From: Bacillota bacterium | GTDB lineage: Bacteria; Bacillota; Clostridia; Christensenellales; UMGS416 | NCBI GenBank assembly: GCA_023409755.1 | Contig: JAEYRA010000129.1 | Location: forward strand, 1 to 21,112 | DNA: 21,112 bases | Direction of reading: 5' to 3' | Shown: in pieces, positions 7,344 to 15,078 of the stretch | Numbering within the stretch: position 1 is the stretch's first letter | How the letters are laid out: each line of letters starts with the position of its first letter | Notes under the pieces: generated by a model | What the model saw: only the letters and a program-made list of their open reading frames with translations | Databases searched by the model: none | What the model was told of the DNA's origin: nothing | Translations under genes and position numbers: made by a program

Positions 7344-8007
7344 CGAACTTATACCCCATTCCCCGCAGGGTGACGATGTGGTTGCGGTAGGGCCCCAGGG
7401 AGCTGCGAAGCATCTTCACGTGGGCGTCCACCGTACGGTCGTCGCCAAAGTAATCGTAGCCCCACACCGAGCTCAACAGCTGCTCGCGGGTGAAGGCCGT
7501 GTTGGCGTTGCGCACCAGGTGGAAGAGCAGGTCGTATTCCTTGGGGGTCATGCTCACCTCCTGGCCATCCACCACCACCCGGCGGCCCTTGAAGTCAATC
7601 TCCAGCCCGCCAAAGAGCCGGCTGTCACCCGCCTGGGCCGCACCGCTCTGTCGCCGGGCCACGATGACCTTGATGCGCGCCATCAGCTCCTTGCCGCCAA
7701 AGGGCTTGACGACGTAGTCGTCGATGCCCAGCTCGAAGCCGAAGAGCTTGTCGTACTCCTCCCCCCGGGCCGAGAGCATCAGCACCGGGATGTCCTTCAT
7801 GCGGCGGATCTCCTTGCAGGCTGAGAAGCCGTCGAGCCGCGGCATCATGATGTCGAGAATGGCAATGTCAAAATCGTTGAGGCGCGCCAGCTCCACCGCC
7901 TGCATGCCGTCGGCGGCCTCGGTCACCACCCAACCCTCAAACTCGGCGTATTCCCGGATGGCCGCGCGGATGCGCTCTTCGTCGTCGGCCACTAAAATGC
8001 GAATCAT
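7330..8007 (-). CDS. OmpR/PhoB-family response regulator
   Basis: A 225-residue regulator. The receiver domain (1-115) has the acidic pair D8-D9, the phosphorylation site D52 in LDIMMP, and K101 in VVKPFG. The C-terminal winged helix (about 130-225) has the family hallmarks TPKEYDLL, WGYDYFGDDRTVDAHVKMLRS and a GMGYKF end. It should bind DNA as a dimer on direct repeats when phosphorylated by the adjacent kinase. Its ATG overlaps the glycosyltransferase stop in an ATGA junction, and its end overlaps the kinase start by 14 bases. The repeats at 14307-14348, upstream of the operon's first gene, have the geometry expected for its target, which suggests autoregulation. Confidence 0.94.
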   Translation of the reverse strand: MIRILVADDEERIRAAIREYAEFEGWVVTEAADGMQAVELARLNDFDIAILDIMMPRLDGFSACKEIRRMKDIPVLMLSARGEEYDKLFGFELGIDDYVVKPFGGKELMARIKVIVARRQSGAAQAGDSRLFGGLEIDFKGRRVVVDGQEVSMTPKEYDLLFHLVRNANTAFTREQLLSSVWGYDYFGDDRTVDAHVKMLRSSLGPYRNHIVTLRGMGYKFDAQA

Positions 8008-9941
8008 GCCTGACCCTCCCCCGCGTCAATCACGTCGTTCTCCTCGGGGTTGAGGTCCCAGAGCGTCCCCCCGCCCAGGCCCCCGCCCCCTTGTGCCACC
8101 GCTGTGCCATGCTGCTGTATCCAGCTCATTATAGCATCGTTGCCACTGCGGCGCTCCCCTCCCGTCAGGAAATAGCGCAGCTCATGGTTGGCAACCATCT
8201 GTTCGAGCTCCTCCACCGTCAACGCCGGGTCATTGCCCGTGAACCCACCCACCGCCATGACGGGCAGGCCCGTCTGCAGCATGATAGGCGCGGCGGTGTT
8301 GGCGCTGGCCACAGCCACCAGAAACGTCTCGCCGCTGTGGTTCTCAGTCAGGTAGGCGATGAGCTCGTTGGAGACGCCCCCCTGCCCGCCGCCAAAACCC
8401 TGCCCCAGGCCGTCGCCACCCCGGCCAAAGCCGTTACCCGGGGGCTGGCTGCCGCGCTGCCCCCCGCCGAAGCCGCCGGGGGCCTGACCGCCGCCCGCCG
8501 GCCCAAACCCGCCGGTGCCCCCCTGCAGGCTGGGCCCGGCCACCGGCAGCATGGTGTTGCTGCCGTCGGCCACCGTAACCACCGACCACACCGCCGGGAC
8601 GACCAGCAGGGCGGCGACGCCCAGCGCCCCAAAGACACGCACCGCAGCAAGTGACGGCACCCAGCGCAGCACCTGCGCCGCGATGAGCCCCGCCACCGCC
8701 ACCAGCAGCAGCCCCGCCACCACCGGCACCAGCGCGTTGGCCCAGGTGCCATAGGGCTGCAGCAGTACGAACTGCACCCCCGCGCAGACGACCAACGCCA
8801 CCGGCAGCAGGTGGGCCTGCCAGCCGGGTCGACGGCAACGCCGCGCCATGGCCACCACCCCCACGCCCACCAGCGCCGCGATGGCCGGGGCCATCGTGGC
8901 CAGGTAGTAGCGGTGGAAGAACCCCGAGACGCAGAAGTAGGCATAGCAGAGCACGAGCCACCCCGTCCACAGCACCAGGTGGCGCAGGGCCCTCTGCCGC
9001 TTATCCTGCCGCAGGCTCAGTGCCAGCGTCAGGATGCAGAAGGGTGTCAGCGCCAGGAGCCAGGATGCCTGCCCGCCCATGGTGTCATTGAAGAGCCGCA
9101 GTACCCCGCGGTTGCCGCCCTCCTGCATGCCCATGCCCCCGCCCATGCCGCCGGTGGACACCACCCGCTGCACACCGTTGTAGCCAAAAATGAGCTCCAG
9201 CACCGAATCGGTCTGGCTGCCGCCCACATAGGGCCGCTGGGACGCCGGGGTGGCATCCACGAGAAGTGCCCAGGAGAATGACACAACCAGCACCACCACA
9301 GCCGCCGCGGCCAGGTGGGCCACACGCTTCCTCCAGTTCGTGTTGGCCGCGATGAGGTAGGTGAGCCCCAGCGCCGGCAGGATGAGCCAGGCCTGCAGCA
9401 TCTTGATGTTGAACCCAAGGCCCACGAGCGCCATGGCCAATAGCAGCCAGCGGAGGCTCCCCCGCTCAGCCGCCCGCAGCAGCGCACCCGCCGCCAGCAC
9501 CAGCACCAGAATGAGCGAAGCGTCCAGGTTGTTGGTGCGGCTGACGGCCACAAAAATCGGTGTCAGCGCCAGTGCCGCTCCGGCGATGAGCCCGACCGCC
9601 CAGCCCCAGTCCCGCCCCACGATGCGGGTGAGCACCGCCACCGACGCCACCGAACAGAGCACCTCCGGCAGGATGATGCTCCACCCGTGCACGCCGAAGA
9701 CCGCCGCGAACAGGCACTGCAGCCACAGGCCCAGCGCCGGTTTGTCCACAGTGATGTAACTGCCGGCGTCAAACCCCGCGAAGAAGAACGCCTTGGGGCT
9801 CTGCAGCATGCTCTGGACGGCCGCGGTGTAATACTCGTTGCCCCAGCCCTGGCCCCAGATGCCCCAACCGCACAGGCCCGCCGTGGCAGCCAACAGGCCT
9901 GCCAGCGCCACCCTGTGTCCATGCCTCCGCCACCACGCCAT
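8004..9941 (-). CDS. GT39/ArnT-like membrane glycosyltransferase (YkcB-like)
   Basis: A 645-residue polytopic protein of the dolichyl-phosphate-mannosyltransferase/ArnT type (PMT_2), closest in appearance to Bacillus YkcB. The conserved front part NEYYTAAVQSML (35-46) leads to FDAGSYITVDKPALGLW with D66, the signature of this subgroup. About ten or more membrane helices fill residues 10-455. Residues 263-278 are Gly/Met-rich, and 473-522 form a long Gly/Phe/Gln-rich linker before a small extracytoplasmic C-terminal domain (about 523-645). These enzymes move a sugar from a polyprenyl-phosphate carrier to an acceptor outside the membrane; the sugar and acceptor here are unknown. AAAGGAG lies 7 bases before the ATG. 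The stop overlaps the response regulator start by four bases. Confidence 0.85.
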   Translation of the reverse strand: MAWWRRHGHRVALAGLLAATAGLCGWGIWGQGWGNEYYTAAVQSMLQSPKAFFFAGFDAGSYITVDKPALGLWLQCLFAAVFGVHGWSIILPEVLCSVASVAVLTRIVGRDWGWAVGLIAGAALALTPIFVAVSRTNNLDASLILVLVLAAGALLRAAERGSLRWLLLAMALVGLGFNIKMLQAWLILPALGLTYLIAANTNWRKRVAHLAAAAVVVLVVSFSWALLVDATPASQRPYVGGSQTDSVLELIFGYNGVQRVVSTGGMGGGMGMQEGGNRGVLRLFNDTMGGQASWLLALTPFCILTLALSLRQDKRQRALRHLVLWTGWLVLCYAYFCVSGFFHRYYLATMAPAIAALVGVGVVAMARRCRRPGWQAHLLPVALVVCAGVQFVLLQPYGTWANALVPVVAGLLLVAVAGLIAAQVLRWVPSLAAVRVFGALGVAALLVVPAVWSVVTVADGSNTMLPVAGPSLQGGTGGFGPAGGGQAPGGFGGGQRGSQPPGNGFGRGGDGLGQGFGGGQGGVSNELIAYLTENHSGETFLVAVASANTAAPIMLQTGLPVMAVGGFTGNDPALTVEELEQMVANHELRYFLTGGERRSGNDAIMSWIQQHGTAVAQGGGGLGGGTLWDLNPEENDVIDAGEGQA

Positions 9942-10030
9942 GGTTTCGCTCCTTTGCCCAGCGATGAAAGAGGCCGCCCATGCCCCGCCTGCGTTCCATC
10001 CATCGGAACACTACTCCGCAGGTGCAGCCG

Positions 10031-10059
10031 GACGGCCTCAGAGGAACGGGCAGGCCGTC
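10031..10059 (-). other. Hairpin in the gap between permease and glycosyltransferase genes
   Basis: GACGGCCT (10031-10038) pairs with AGGCCGTC (10052-10059). It lies 30 bases after the permease stop in the operon's only large gap (147 bases). No U-run follows on the - strand, so an mRNA-processing or partial attenuation site is as likely as a terminator. No convincing promoter was seen in the gap. Confidence 0.35.
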
Positions 10060-10088
10060 GCCCAATTGCGCCGGCCCGCCGCGGAACC

Positions 10089-11267
10089 TCACCCGTCGTA
10101 CCGCAGCGCCTCGATGGGCCGCAGCTTAGACGCCTTGTTGGCCGGGTAGATGCCGAACACAACGCCAATGACCAGGGAGAAAGCGATGGCCATCTCCGCC
10201 ACCGCGGGCGACATGGTCAGCGTCATATCGAGCGCCTGCGATAGGACGCTCATGAGCCCCAACGCGATGCCCAGGCCCAGCAAGCCGCCCAGGCCGCTGA
10301 TGACCAACGCCTCAATGAGGAACTGCATCAGGATGTTGCCCCGGGCCGCGCCGATGGCCTTGCGGATGCCGATTTCCCTCGTGCGCTCGCTCACAGACAC
10401 CAGCATGATGTTCATGATGCCGATGCCGCCGACGAGAAGGGAGATGCCGGCGATGCCGCCCAGCATCAGCGTCAGGGTCTGGGTCGTGTCGGTGATTGTC
10501 GAGAGCATTTCGGTCTGGTTGTAGATGCTGTAGGCGTCCTCATCGTTGAAGACGTTCGTCAGGTAATTCTCCACCACCGCCTGGGCGATGTCCACCGTAT
10601 CCGACGAGGTGGCCGAGACGTAGAACGTCTTGATGCCCGGGGAGAAGAGGATGCGCTCGCCCAGCGTGAAGGGGATGACGACTCGGCTGTCGCTGGAGCC
10701 GGTGGTGGTGGAGCCCTTCTCTGCCAGCACGCCCACGATGGTGAAGTCGTAGCCGTTGAGGGAGACCATCTCGCCCACCACGTTCTGGGTGCCGAAGAGC
10801 TCATCGGCAACCTCGGAGCCGACGACGGCCACATAGCTGCGGTTGTCGAGGTCGGGCTGCTTGATGAACCGACCCTGGGAGACCATCAGGTTTCGGATGG
10901 TGTCGTAGCCGGGGGTGGTTGCCTCAATGCTGGCCTCGTCGTAGCTGATGTCCCCGGCCTTGGCCGTCACAGAAGACTGGCTCACGACCGGTGCGATGCC
11001 GGAGATGAGGTTGTTGTTCTGGTCAACCAGCTCGTCCAGGTCATCCATCGTCAGCGGATTGTTGCGGTAAGTGCGGATGCTGACGGTGAGCAGATTGGTG
11101 CCCAGCGATTCAATGCTGGAGGTGACCGAGGAGGTCGTCCCCTGGGCGATGGCGATGAGTACCGTCACGGCGATGACGCCGATGACCACGCCCAGCACCG
11201 TCAGGAACGAGCGCATCTTGTTGCCGGCAATGGCCTTCAAGGCCATGCGAATCGATTGAAAAATCAC
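10089..11267 (-). CDS. MacB/YknZ-like ABC transporter permease (FtsX-type)
   Basis: A 392-residue permease of the MacB/FtsX (type VII) class. One N-terminal membrane helix (about 20-43) follows the conserved AGNKMRSFLTVLGVVIGV segment; a large extracytoplasmic MacB-PCD-like domain covers about 45-270; three helices fill the C-terminal 120 residues, with SERTREIGIRKAIGA between the first and second and a typical KASKLRPIEALRYDG end. These permeases do not conduct substrate through the membrane but couple ATP hydrolysis to mechanical movement of the outside domain, exporting peptides, toxins or lipids or relieving envelope stress. The ATG overlaps the ATPase stop by four bases, indicating coupled translation. 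It belongs with the adaptor and ATPase, in the same order as Bacillus yknXYZ. Confidence 0.92.
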   Translation of the reverse strand: MIFQSIRMALKAIAGNKMRSFLTVLGVVIGVIAVTVLIAIAQGTTSSVTSSIESLGTNLLTVSIRTYRNNPLTMDDLDELVDQNNNLISGIAPVVSQSSVTAKAGDISYDEASIEATTPGYDTIRNLMVSQGRFIKQPDLDNRSYVAVVGSEVADELFGTQNVVGEMVSLNGYDFTIVGVLAEKGSTTTGSSDSRVVIPFTLGERILFSPGIKTFYVSATSSDTVDIAQAVVENYLTNVFNDEDAYSIYNQTEMLSTITDTTQTLTLMLGGIAGISLLVGGIGIMNIMLVSVSERTREIGIRKAIGAARGNILMQFLIEALVISGLGGLLGLGIALGLMSVLSQALDMTLTMSPAVAEMAIAFSLVIGVVFGIYPANKASKLRPIEALRYDG

Positions 11268-11938
11268 GCGCTCACCCCTTCCACAATGCGGCCGTCCTCG
11301 ATGCGGATGTGCCGGGCGGCCTGCGCCGCCACGTTGCTGTCATGGGTGATGAGGACGATGGTATTCCCATTCGCGTTGAGCTCATGGAAGAGCTCCATGA
11401 TCTCACGGCCGGTGTGGCTGTCGAGGTTGCCGGTGGGTTCGTCTGCCAGGATGAGCGACGGATGGGCTGCCAGCGCCCGGGCAACGGCCACGCGCTGCTG
11501 CTGGCCGCCGGAGAGCTCACTGGGCCGGTGGTGGATGCGGTCGGCCAAACCCACCTGCTCCAGCGCATCCATGGCCTGCCGGCGGCGCTGGGAGCCGTGC
11601 AGGTTCTGGTAGATGAGCGGCAGCTCCACGTTCTCCAGGGCGCTTAATTTCCCCAGCAGGTTAAACCCCTGAAAGACGAAGCCAATCTTCTGGTTGCGGA
11701 TGCGCGCCAGCTGCAGCTCGCTGTAGTTGCCAATCGCCTGACCGTCCAGCGCATACTCCCCGCTGTCGGCGATGTCCAGGCAGCCGATGATGTTCATCAG
11801 CGTCGACTTACCGCTGCCGGAGGGGCCGATAATGGCCACAAACTCTCCTTCACGGACACTCAGCGACACGCCGTCCAGGGCCTTGACCACTTCGTCGCCC
11901 ATGCGGTAGTGCTTGACGATGTCCTGCATGTTAATCAT
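11264..11938 (-). CDS. MacB/YknY-like ABC transporter ATPase
   Basis: A 224-residue nucleotide-binding subunit of the LolD/MacB/YknY class. Walker A is GPSGSGKST (38-46), the Q-loop glutamine is Q90, the signature is LSGGQQQR (142-149), Walker B with the catalytic glutamate is LILADEPTGNLD (162-173, E167), and the switch histidine is H199. All motifs needed for ATP hydrolysis are present. AGGAGG lies 5 bases before the ATG, 12 bases after the adaptor gene's stop. It drives the FtsX-type permease encoded directly downstream with a four-base overlap. Confidence 0.94.
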   Translation of the reverse strand: MINMQDIVKHYRMGDEVVKALDGVSLSVREGEFVAIIGPSGSGKSTLMNIIGCLDIADSGEYALDGQAIGNYSELQLARIRNQKIGFVFQGFNLLGKLSALENVELPLIYQNLHGSQRRRQAMDALEQVGLADRIHHRPSELSGGQQQRVAVARALAAHPSLILADEPTGNLDSHTGREIMELFHELNANGNTIVLITHDSNVAAQAARHIRIEDGRIVEGVSA

Positions 11939-11950
11939 AATTGCCTCCTA

Positions 11951-13609
11951 TCAGTTGCCGCCACCACCGGGGAAGCTACCGCCGGGGAAGCCGCCGCTGG
12001 GCCGGTCACCGCCGCCGGGGAAGCCGCCGCTGGGCATTTCGCCCATGCCACCCATGCCGCCAAAGCCGCCGAAGCCGGACTGCTCGATGCTGGCGGAGCC
12101 GCTGGTGCTCTTGGTGCGCACCACCACGACCTGATCATCCGCCGTCAAGCCGCTGGTGACCTCAACATAGTTTTCGTTGGAGAGACCCGTTTCCACCACC
12201 GTGCGGGTGCCCGGGTCGGTGGAGCTATCCTCCGGCAGGGTGCCGGTGTAGAGCCAAACGTACTGTTCCCCGCGGGAGCTGTTCAATGCCTCAATGGGCA
12301 GCAGCAGCACACCTTCGCGCTTCTCAATGACGATGGTGGCCGTGGCGTTCATGCCAATCTCCAACCCGTCGGTGCTGGTAAGCCTCAGCGTCACCGGGTA
12401 GGTCGTGACGCCGTTGCTGTAGGAGCCAACCTTGGAGATGCTCTCCACCGTCGCCTCGTAGGTCGTGCCGTCGATGGCGTCGGCGACGACGCTGGCGCTC
12501 TGGCCCACCTCAACGGATCTGATGTCCAGCTCGTCCACCGATACCTCCAGGGTGGAGGCGCTGCCGGTGTACAGCGTCAATATGGCGCTGCCCTTTGCGG
12601 CCATCTGGCCTTCGCTGACGCTGACCTGGCTGACAATGCCGTCTTCGGTGGCGGTGATCTTGCCGCTCTCCTGCAGGGCGATGGCCTGGTTCAGCAGCTT
12701 CAGCTTCTCGTTACGGGTGGCGGCGCTGGCGGTGTAGGTGTCAGACACCGGCACGGCCACGAGCTTGAAGAGGCGCGTGCGGTTGCTCACGCGGTCATTG
12801 AGATCCACATAGACGGTGTCCACCACGCCGCCGGTGGTGCTGGCCACGGTGTAGGGCTGGTTGACCGCGAGTTTGCCCGAACCGAGCTTGTTGCCATCCT
12901 CATCATAGGCCACCGCCTTGGCGGAAAGTGCGGGGCCGTTGTCGGTCAGCGTGATGACGCAGCTCTTGCCGTCGGTGGCGACCGAGGCCACCAGGCCGTC
13001 GTAGTCGTCGCCGCCGGTGGTGACGGTCACCTCATCGCCGGCCGCCACGCTGCCCGCAGTGGAAAGCGTGCAGGTGAACTTCATCAACCCATCGGTGGAG
13101 AGCAGGAGGAGCCCGCCCTTGGAGAGGGTCAGGTCCGCCGCGTCGTCGCCCTCGTCGGCGTAGATCTTCTTGACGCGGCCGGCGACCGCGGAGGTCACCT
13201 TGACCTCATCCTGCTGCTGGCCGGCGGCCTGGGCAATGGTGTTGTCCAGGTTGCTGATATCACTGCGCAGAGCGGAAATGGTGTCGGTCAGCGCGTCGGT
13301 GTCAACGGTGGCGATGGTATCGCCCTTCGCCACGGTGTCACCGGCGGCGACCTCGACGCTCTCGATGGTCACATCAATGGGAGCGGTCTCGGCGGCGGTG
13401 CCGGCGGCGCTCAGCGTGCCGGTGCCGGTGATGGACTTCTCAATGTCACCGGTCGTCAGGCTATCCACGGTGTAGCTGGTGCTGGAAGCCGCTGCCCGCG
13501 AGCCGAAAATTTTGTCCTTCAGAAGGTAGCCCCCGACGCCCACGACGCCCAGGACGATGACACAGGTCACGACGATGCGGATGACCTTCCGGCCTTTCTT
13601 GCCTTTCAT
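11951..13609 (-). CDS. HlyD/YknX-like membrane fusion (adaptor) protein with Gly-rich tail
   Basis: A 552-residue periplasmic-adaptor-type protein, longer than the usual 370-420. A positively charged start and one membrane helix (about 9-31) anchor it; the rest is outside. Beta-rich lipoyl/barrel-sandwich halves lie around 70-105 (VAAGDTVAKGDTIATVDT) and 315-345 (VSVSEGQMAAKGSAILTLY), split by a short helical part; an unusual extra beta region (about 135-260) sits between them. A beta-barrel (350-430) and membrane-proximal domain (430-510) follow. Residues 512-552 are almost entirely Gly, Phe, Met, Pro and Ser with repeated SGGFPGG. AAAGGAG precedes the ATG. In Gram-positives such adaptors bind the MacB-like permease outside the cell; the gene order supports this. 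The tail's role is unknown. Confidence 0.88.
   Translation of the reverse strand: MKGKKGRKVIRIVVTCVIVLGVVGVGGYLLKDKIFGSRAAASSTSYTVDSLTTGDIEKSITGTGTLSAAGTAAETAPIDVTIESVEVAAGDTVAKGDTIATVDTDALTDTISALRSDISNLDNTIAQAAGQQQDEVKVTSAVAGRVKKIYADEGDDAADLTLSKGGLLLLSTDGLMKFTCTLSTAGSVAAGDEVTVTTGGDDYDGLVASVATDGKSCVITLTDNGPALSAKAVAYDEDGNKLGSGKLAVNQPYTVASTTGGVVDTVYVDLNDRVSNRTRLFKLVAVPVSDTYTASAATRNEKLKLLNQAIALQESGKITATEDGIVSQVSVSEGQMAAKGSAILTLYTGSASTLEVSVDELDIRSVEVGQSASVVADAIDGTTYEATVESISKVGSYSNGVTTYPVTLRLTSTDGLEIGMNATATIVIEKREGVLLLPIEALNSSRGEQYVWLYTGTLPEDSSTDPGTRTVVETGLSNENYVEVTSGLTADDQVVVVRTKSTSGSASIEQSGFGGFGGMGGMGEMPSGGFPGGGDRPSGGFPGGSFPGGGGN
11981..12035 (-). repeat. 33-base tandem repeat coding for the adaptor's Gly-rich tail
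   Basis: A 22-base sequence at 11981-12002 recurs exactly at 12014-12035, a 33-base (11-codon) period. It encodes the two SGGFPGG copies, and a shorter related copy lies at about 11965-11975. The period in whole codons suggests slippage or duplication under coding constraint, and copy number may vary between strains. Confidence 0.7.
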
Positions 13610-13621
13610 ATCTTCACTCCT

Positions 13622-14236
13622 TTAATTGGATTGTGTGGTTGCTGTGGCCTGCGGCTGTCCGCCGCCCCGGCCATTGTCATTCGGCCCCCCCGGGCCACCC
13701 TGGCCGCCAAAGCCGCCCTGCATCACAGCAATCTGTGCGGCGGCGGTGTCGTCGCCGCTCTTGGTGGTGATGCTCACCAACCCATTCTCAGCAATGTCGC
13801 CAGTGGCAAGGGTGGTCGACTTGGCACCATCCTGCCCGCCCATGGATACGATCTTGGTGTCCGCGTCAATTTTATAGGTCTTCTTCACTAGGTTGGTGGT
13901 GTCCATCAGGCCTCCTGGGGCACCGCTGGCATCGGGCTGGCCGCCCTGCGCCGGCGGCGTGCCCGAAGGCTTGCCCGACCCGCTGGGCCTGCCCGAGCCG
14001 GACGGCGCGCCGAACCCATCGGGCCGCTGGCCGCCGCCCATCCCCTGCATCACGGCAATGGTGATGGAGTCGGACGACACAGCAGTGACGATGCCCCACA
14101 CGCTGCCGTCATCCTGCGGCGCATTCTGGCCGCTCCCCTGTGCGTTGCTGCCAGCGCTGGCCTTGCAGCCGCCCGCCGCCAACAGCAGCACGCACGAGAG
14201 CGCCACCGCCGCAATCCGTTTGGCAATCACAGACAT
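13622..14236 (-). CDS. Gly-rich lipoprotein, DUF5666-like; first gene of the operon
   Basis: A 204-residue secreted protein. Residues 1-23 form a lipoprotein signal (KR, hydrophobic core VALSCVLLLAAGG) ending at Cys24 in a lipobox-like AGGC. The mature part has the pattern GIVTAVSSDSITI ... KTYKIDADTKI ... ENGLVSITT, like small beta-barrel domains of the DUF5666 type, split by a Gly/Ser/Pro-rich insert (about residues 67-107) and followed by a Gly/Gln/Pro-rich tail (about 173-204). Function is not known. The ATG at 14236 is set by GGGAGG 7 bases upstream; a longer frame runs through the promoter and is rejected. The stop is 12 bases before the adaptor gene, so it probably works outside the membrane with that exporter. 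Confidence 0.75.
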   Translation of the reverse strand: MSVIAKRIAAVALSCVLLLAAGGCKASAGSNAQGSGQNAPQDDGSVWGIVTAVSSDSITIAVMQGMGGGQRPDGFGAPSGSGRPSGSGKPSGTPPAQGGQPDASGAPGGLMDTTNLVKKTYKIDADTKIVSMGGQDGAKSTTLATGDIAENGLVSITTKSGDDTAAAQIAVMQGGFGGQGGPGGPNDNGRGGGQPQATATTQSN

Positions 14237-14269
14237 ACCTGTGCCTCCCTTGAAACTTTTAATGACGTC

Positions 14270-14275
14270 AGTATA
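14270..14275 (-). promoter_or_regulatory. -10 box of the eight-gene operon
   Basis: TATACT on the - strand, 34 bases before the lipoprotein ATG. The -35 position (14293-14298) reads ATGGCC, a poor match, as is common for promoters that need an activator. The phased repeats lie just upstream. Confidence 0.55.
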
Positions 14276-14306
14276 GAAAACGGAAAAGGAAGGGCCATGA
14301 TGGAAA

Positions 14307-14348
14307 TAAGAAAGCTCTGTGACGGTTTTGTGAAAGCTGTGTGAAAGC
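14307..14348 (-). promoter_or_regulatory. Four 11-base-phased direct repeats, likely OmpR-family regulator site
   Basis: Read on the + strand, TGTGAAAGC occurs exactly at 14329-14337 and 14340-14348, with variants TAAGAAAGC at 14307-14315 (7 of 9) and TGTGACGGT at 14318-14326 (6 of 9). All four start 11 bases apart, one helical turn. On the - strand each reads GCTTTCACA. Tandem sites with an 11-base period are the known target geometry of OmpR/PhoB regulators (for example TTCACA-N5-TTCACA Pho-type boxes). The block ends about 44 bases before the predicted transcription start, suited to activation. The encoded regulator at 7330-8007 is the natural candidate. Confidence 0.65.
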
Positions 14349-14480
14349 CGCCATACGGCGATGAAAACGGAGCAAATAGGAGTCGTTTCACACCCATTGC
14401 CCGGGGAATGGGTACACAAGCGGACTGACCGGAAGGTATGTATGGCACAAGGAAGGGTTGCAGCGGGCCTTGCTTTTTGC

Positions 14481-14498
14481 TAATCTCAAAAGAGATTA
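14481..14498. promoter_or_regulatory. Inverted repeat upstream of the ABM-fold gene
   Basis: TAATCTC (14481-14487) and GAGATTA (14492-14498) form a perfect 7-base dyad around AAAA, 55 bases before the ATG at 14554. It lies where a promoter would be expected and could be a repressor operator; no clear -35/-10 pair was found. A short RNA hairpin is the alternative. Confidence 0.4.
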
Positions 14499-14553
14499 AA
14501 GGGATTCCCGAACGATTCTGACAGGATCGTCCGGTCATGAGGAGGAACGAAAC

Positions 14554-14895
14554 ATGAAGGGCAGTTTTTCTGAGGTGAAGCTGTTTCAGGTGAGGCCGGA
14601 TAAGCTGGACGAATTTGAAACGTTGATTGCACACGTTGCGGAGGAGCAAAAGCAACAACCCGGCTGCATCGATGTCAAGTATGTGAAACGGTTCTTCCTC
14701 CTGGACGAAATCGGCCAGCCGCCCAGGGAGATCACAAAAATCGTAAAATGCGTGAAGTATTTTTCCTACTGGGAGTTTGACAGCAGGGAGAATTATGGCA
14801 AAGCCATCGATTGGTTCTTTGCCAACTACGGGAAGCAAATCATGAAGCTGTTGTTGATGCCCTTTGACATCAACTGCGGATATTCTCTCTACTGA
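14554..14895 (+). CDS. ABM-fold (antibiotic biosynthesis monooxygenase-like) protein
   Basis: A 113-residue cytoplasmic protein with the ferredoxin-like pattern of the ABM/dimeric alpha-beta barrel superfamily: FSEVKLFQVRPDKLDEFETLIAHVAEEQKQQPGCIDVKYV at the start, and a later strand, KYFSYWEFDSRENYGKAI, typical of this fold. Relatives include quinol monooxygenases, haem-degrading enzymes and many uncharacterised stress proteins; nothing here fixes a substrate. An insert of about 15 residues (FLLDEIGQPPREITKIVK) lies between the two halves and is longer than in simple YgiN-like members. A GAGGAGGA ribosome site lies 7 bases before the ATG. The gene is more AT-rich than its neighbours, diverges from the eight-gene operon, and converges with mutY. 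Transfer from another host is possible. Confidence 0.65.
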   Translation: MKGSFSEVKLFQVRPDKLDEFETLIAHVAEEQKQQPGCIDVKYVKRFFLLDEIGQPPREITKIVKCVKYFSYWEFDSRENYGKAIDWFFANYGKQIMKLLLMPFDINCGYSLY

Positions 14896-15078
14896 TACTG
14901 CGCAGGATACGCATACCGCCGCCAAGAGCCGACCCAGTGGGGGGCATCATCGCCAGGAACATGTCACAGAGAATCAACCGAGGAGCGAGCGGGCCAGAAT
15001 CCATTTCTTAGCGGGCTATCTGGATCAAAGAGGTTTCTTGTTTTAGCTCCATGATCCATGAGAGCACATCACTTTCGC

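Noticed and set aside
11909..13891. A 660-codon open frame on the + strand
   Set aside because: It is antisense to the adaptor and lipoprotein genes, rich in Gly, Ala and His, has no domain or ribosome site, and reflects GC-rich third positions.
14237..14419. An N-terminal extension of the lipoprotein by 61 residues
   Set aside because: It would read through the -10 box and regulator repeats and would bury the signal peptide; the ATG at 14236 has a proper ribosome site.
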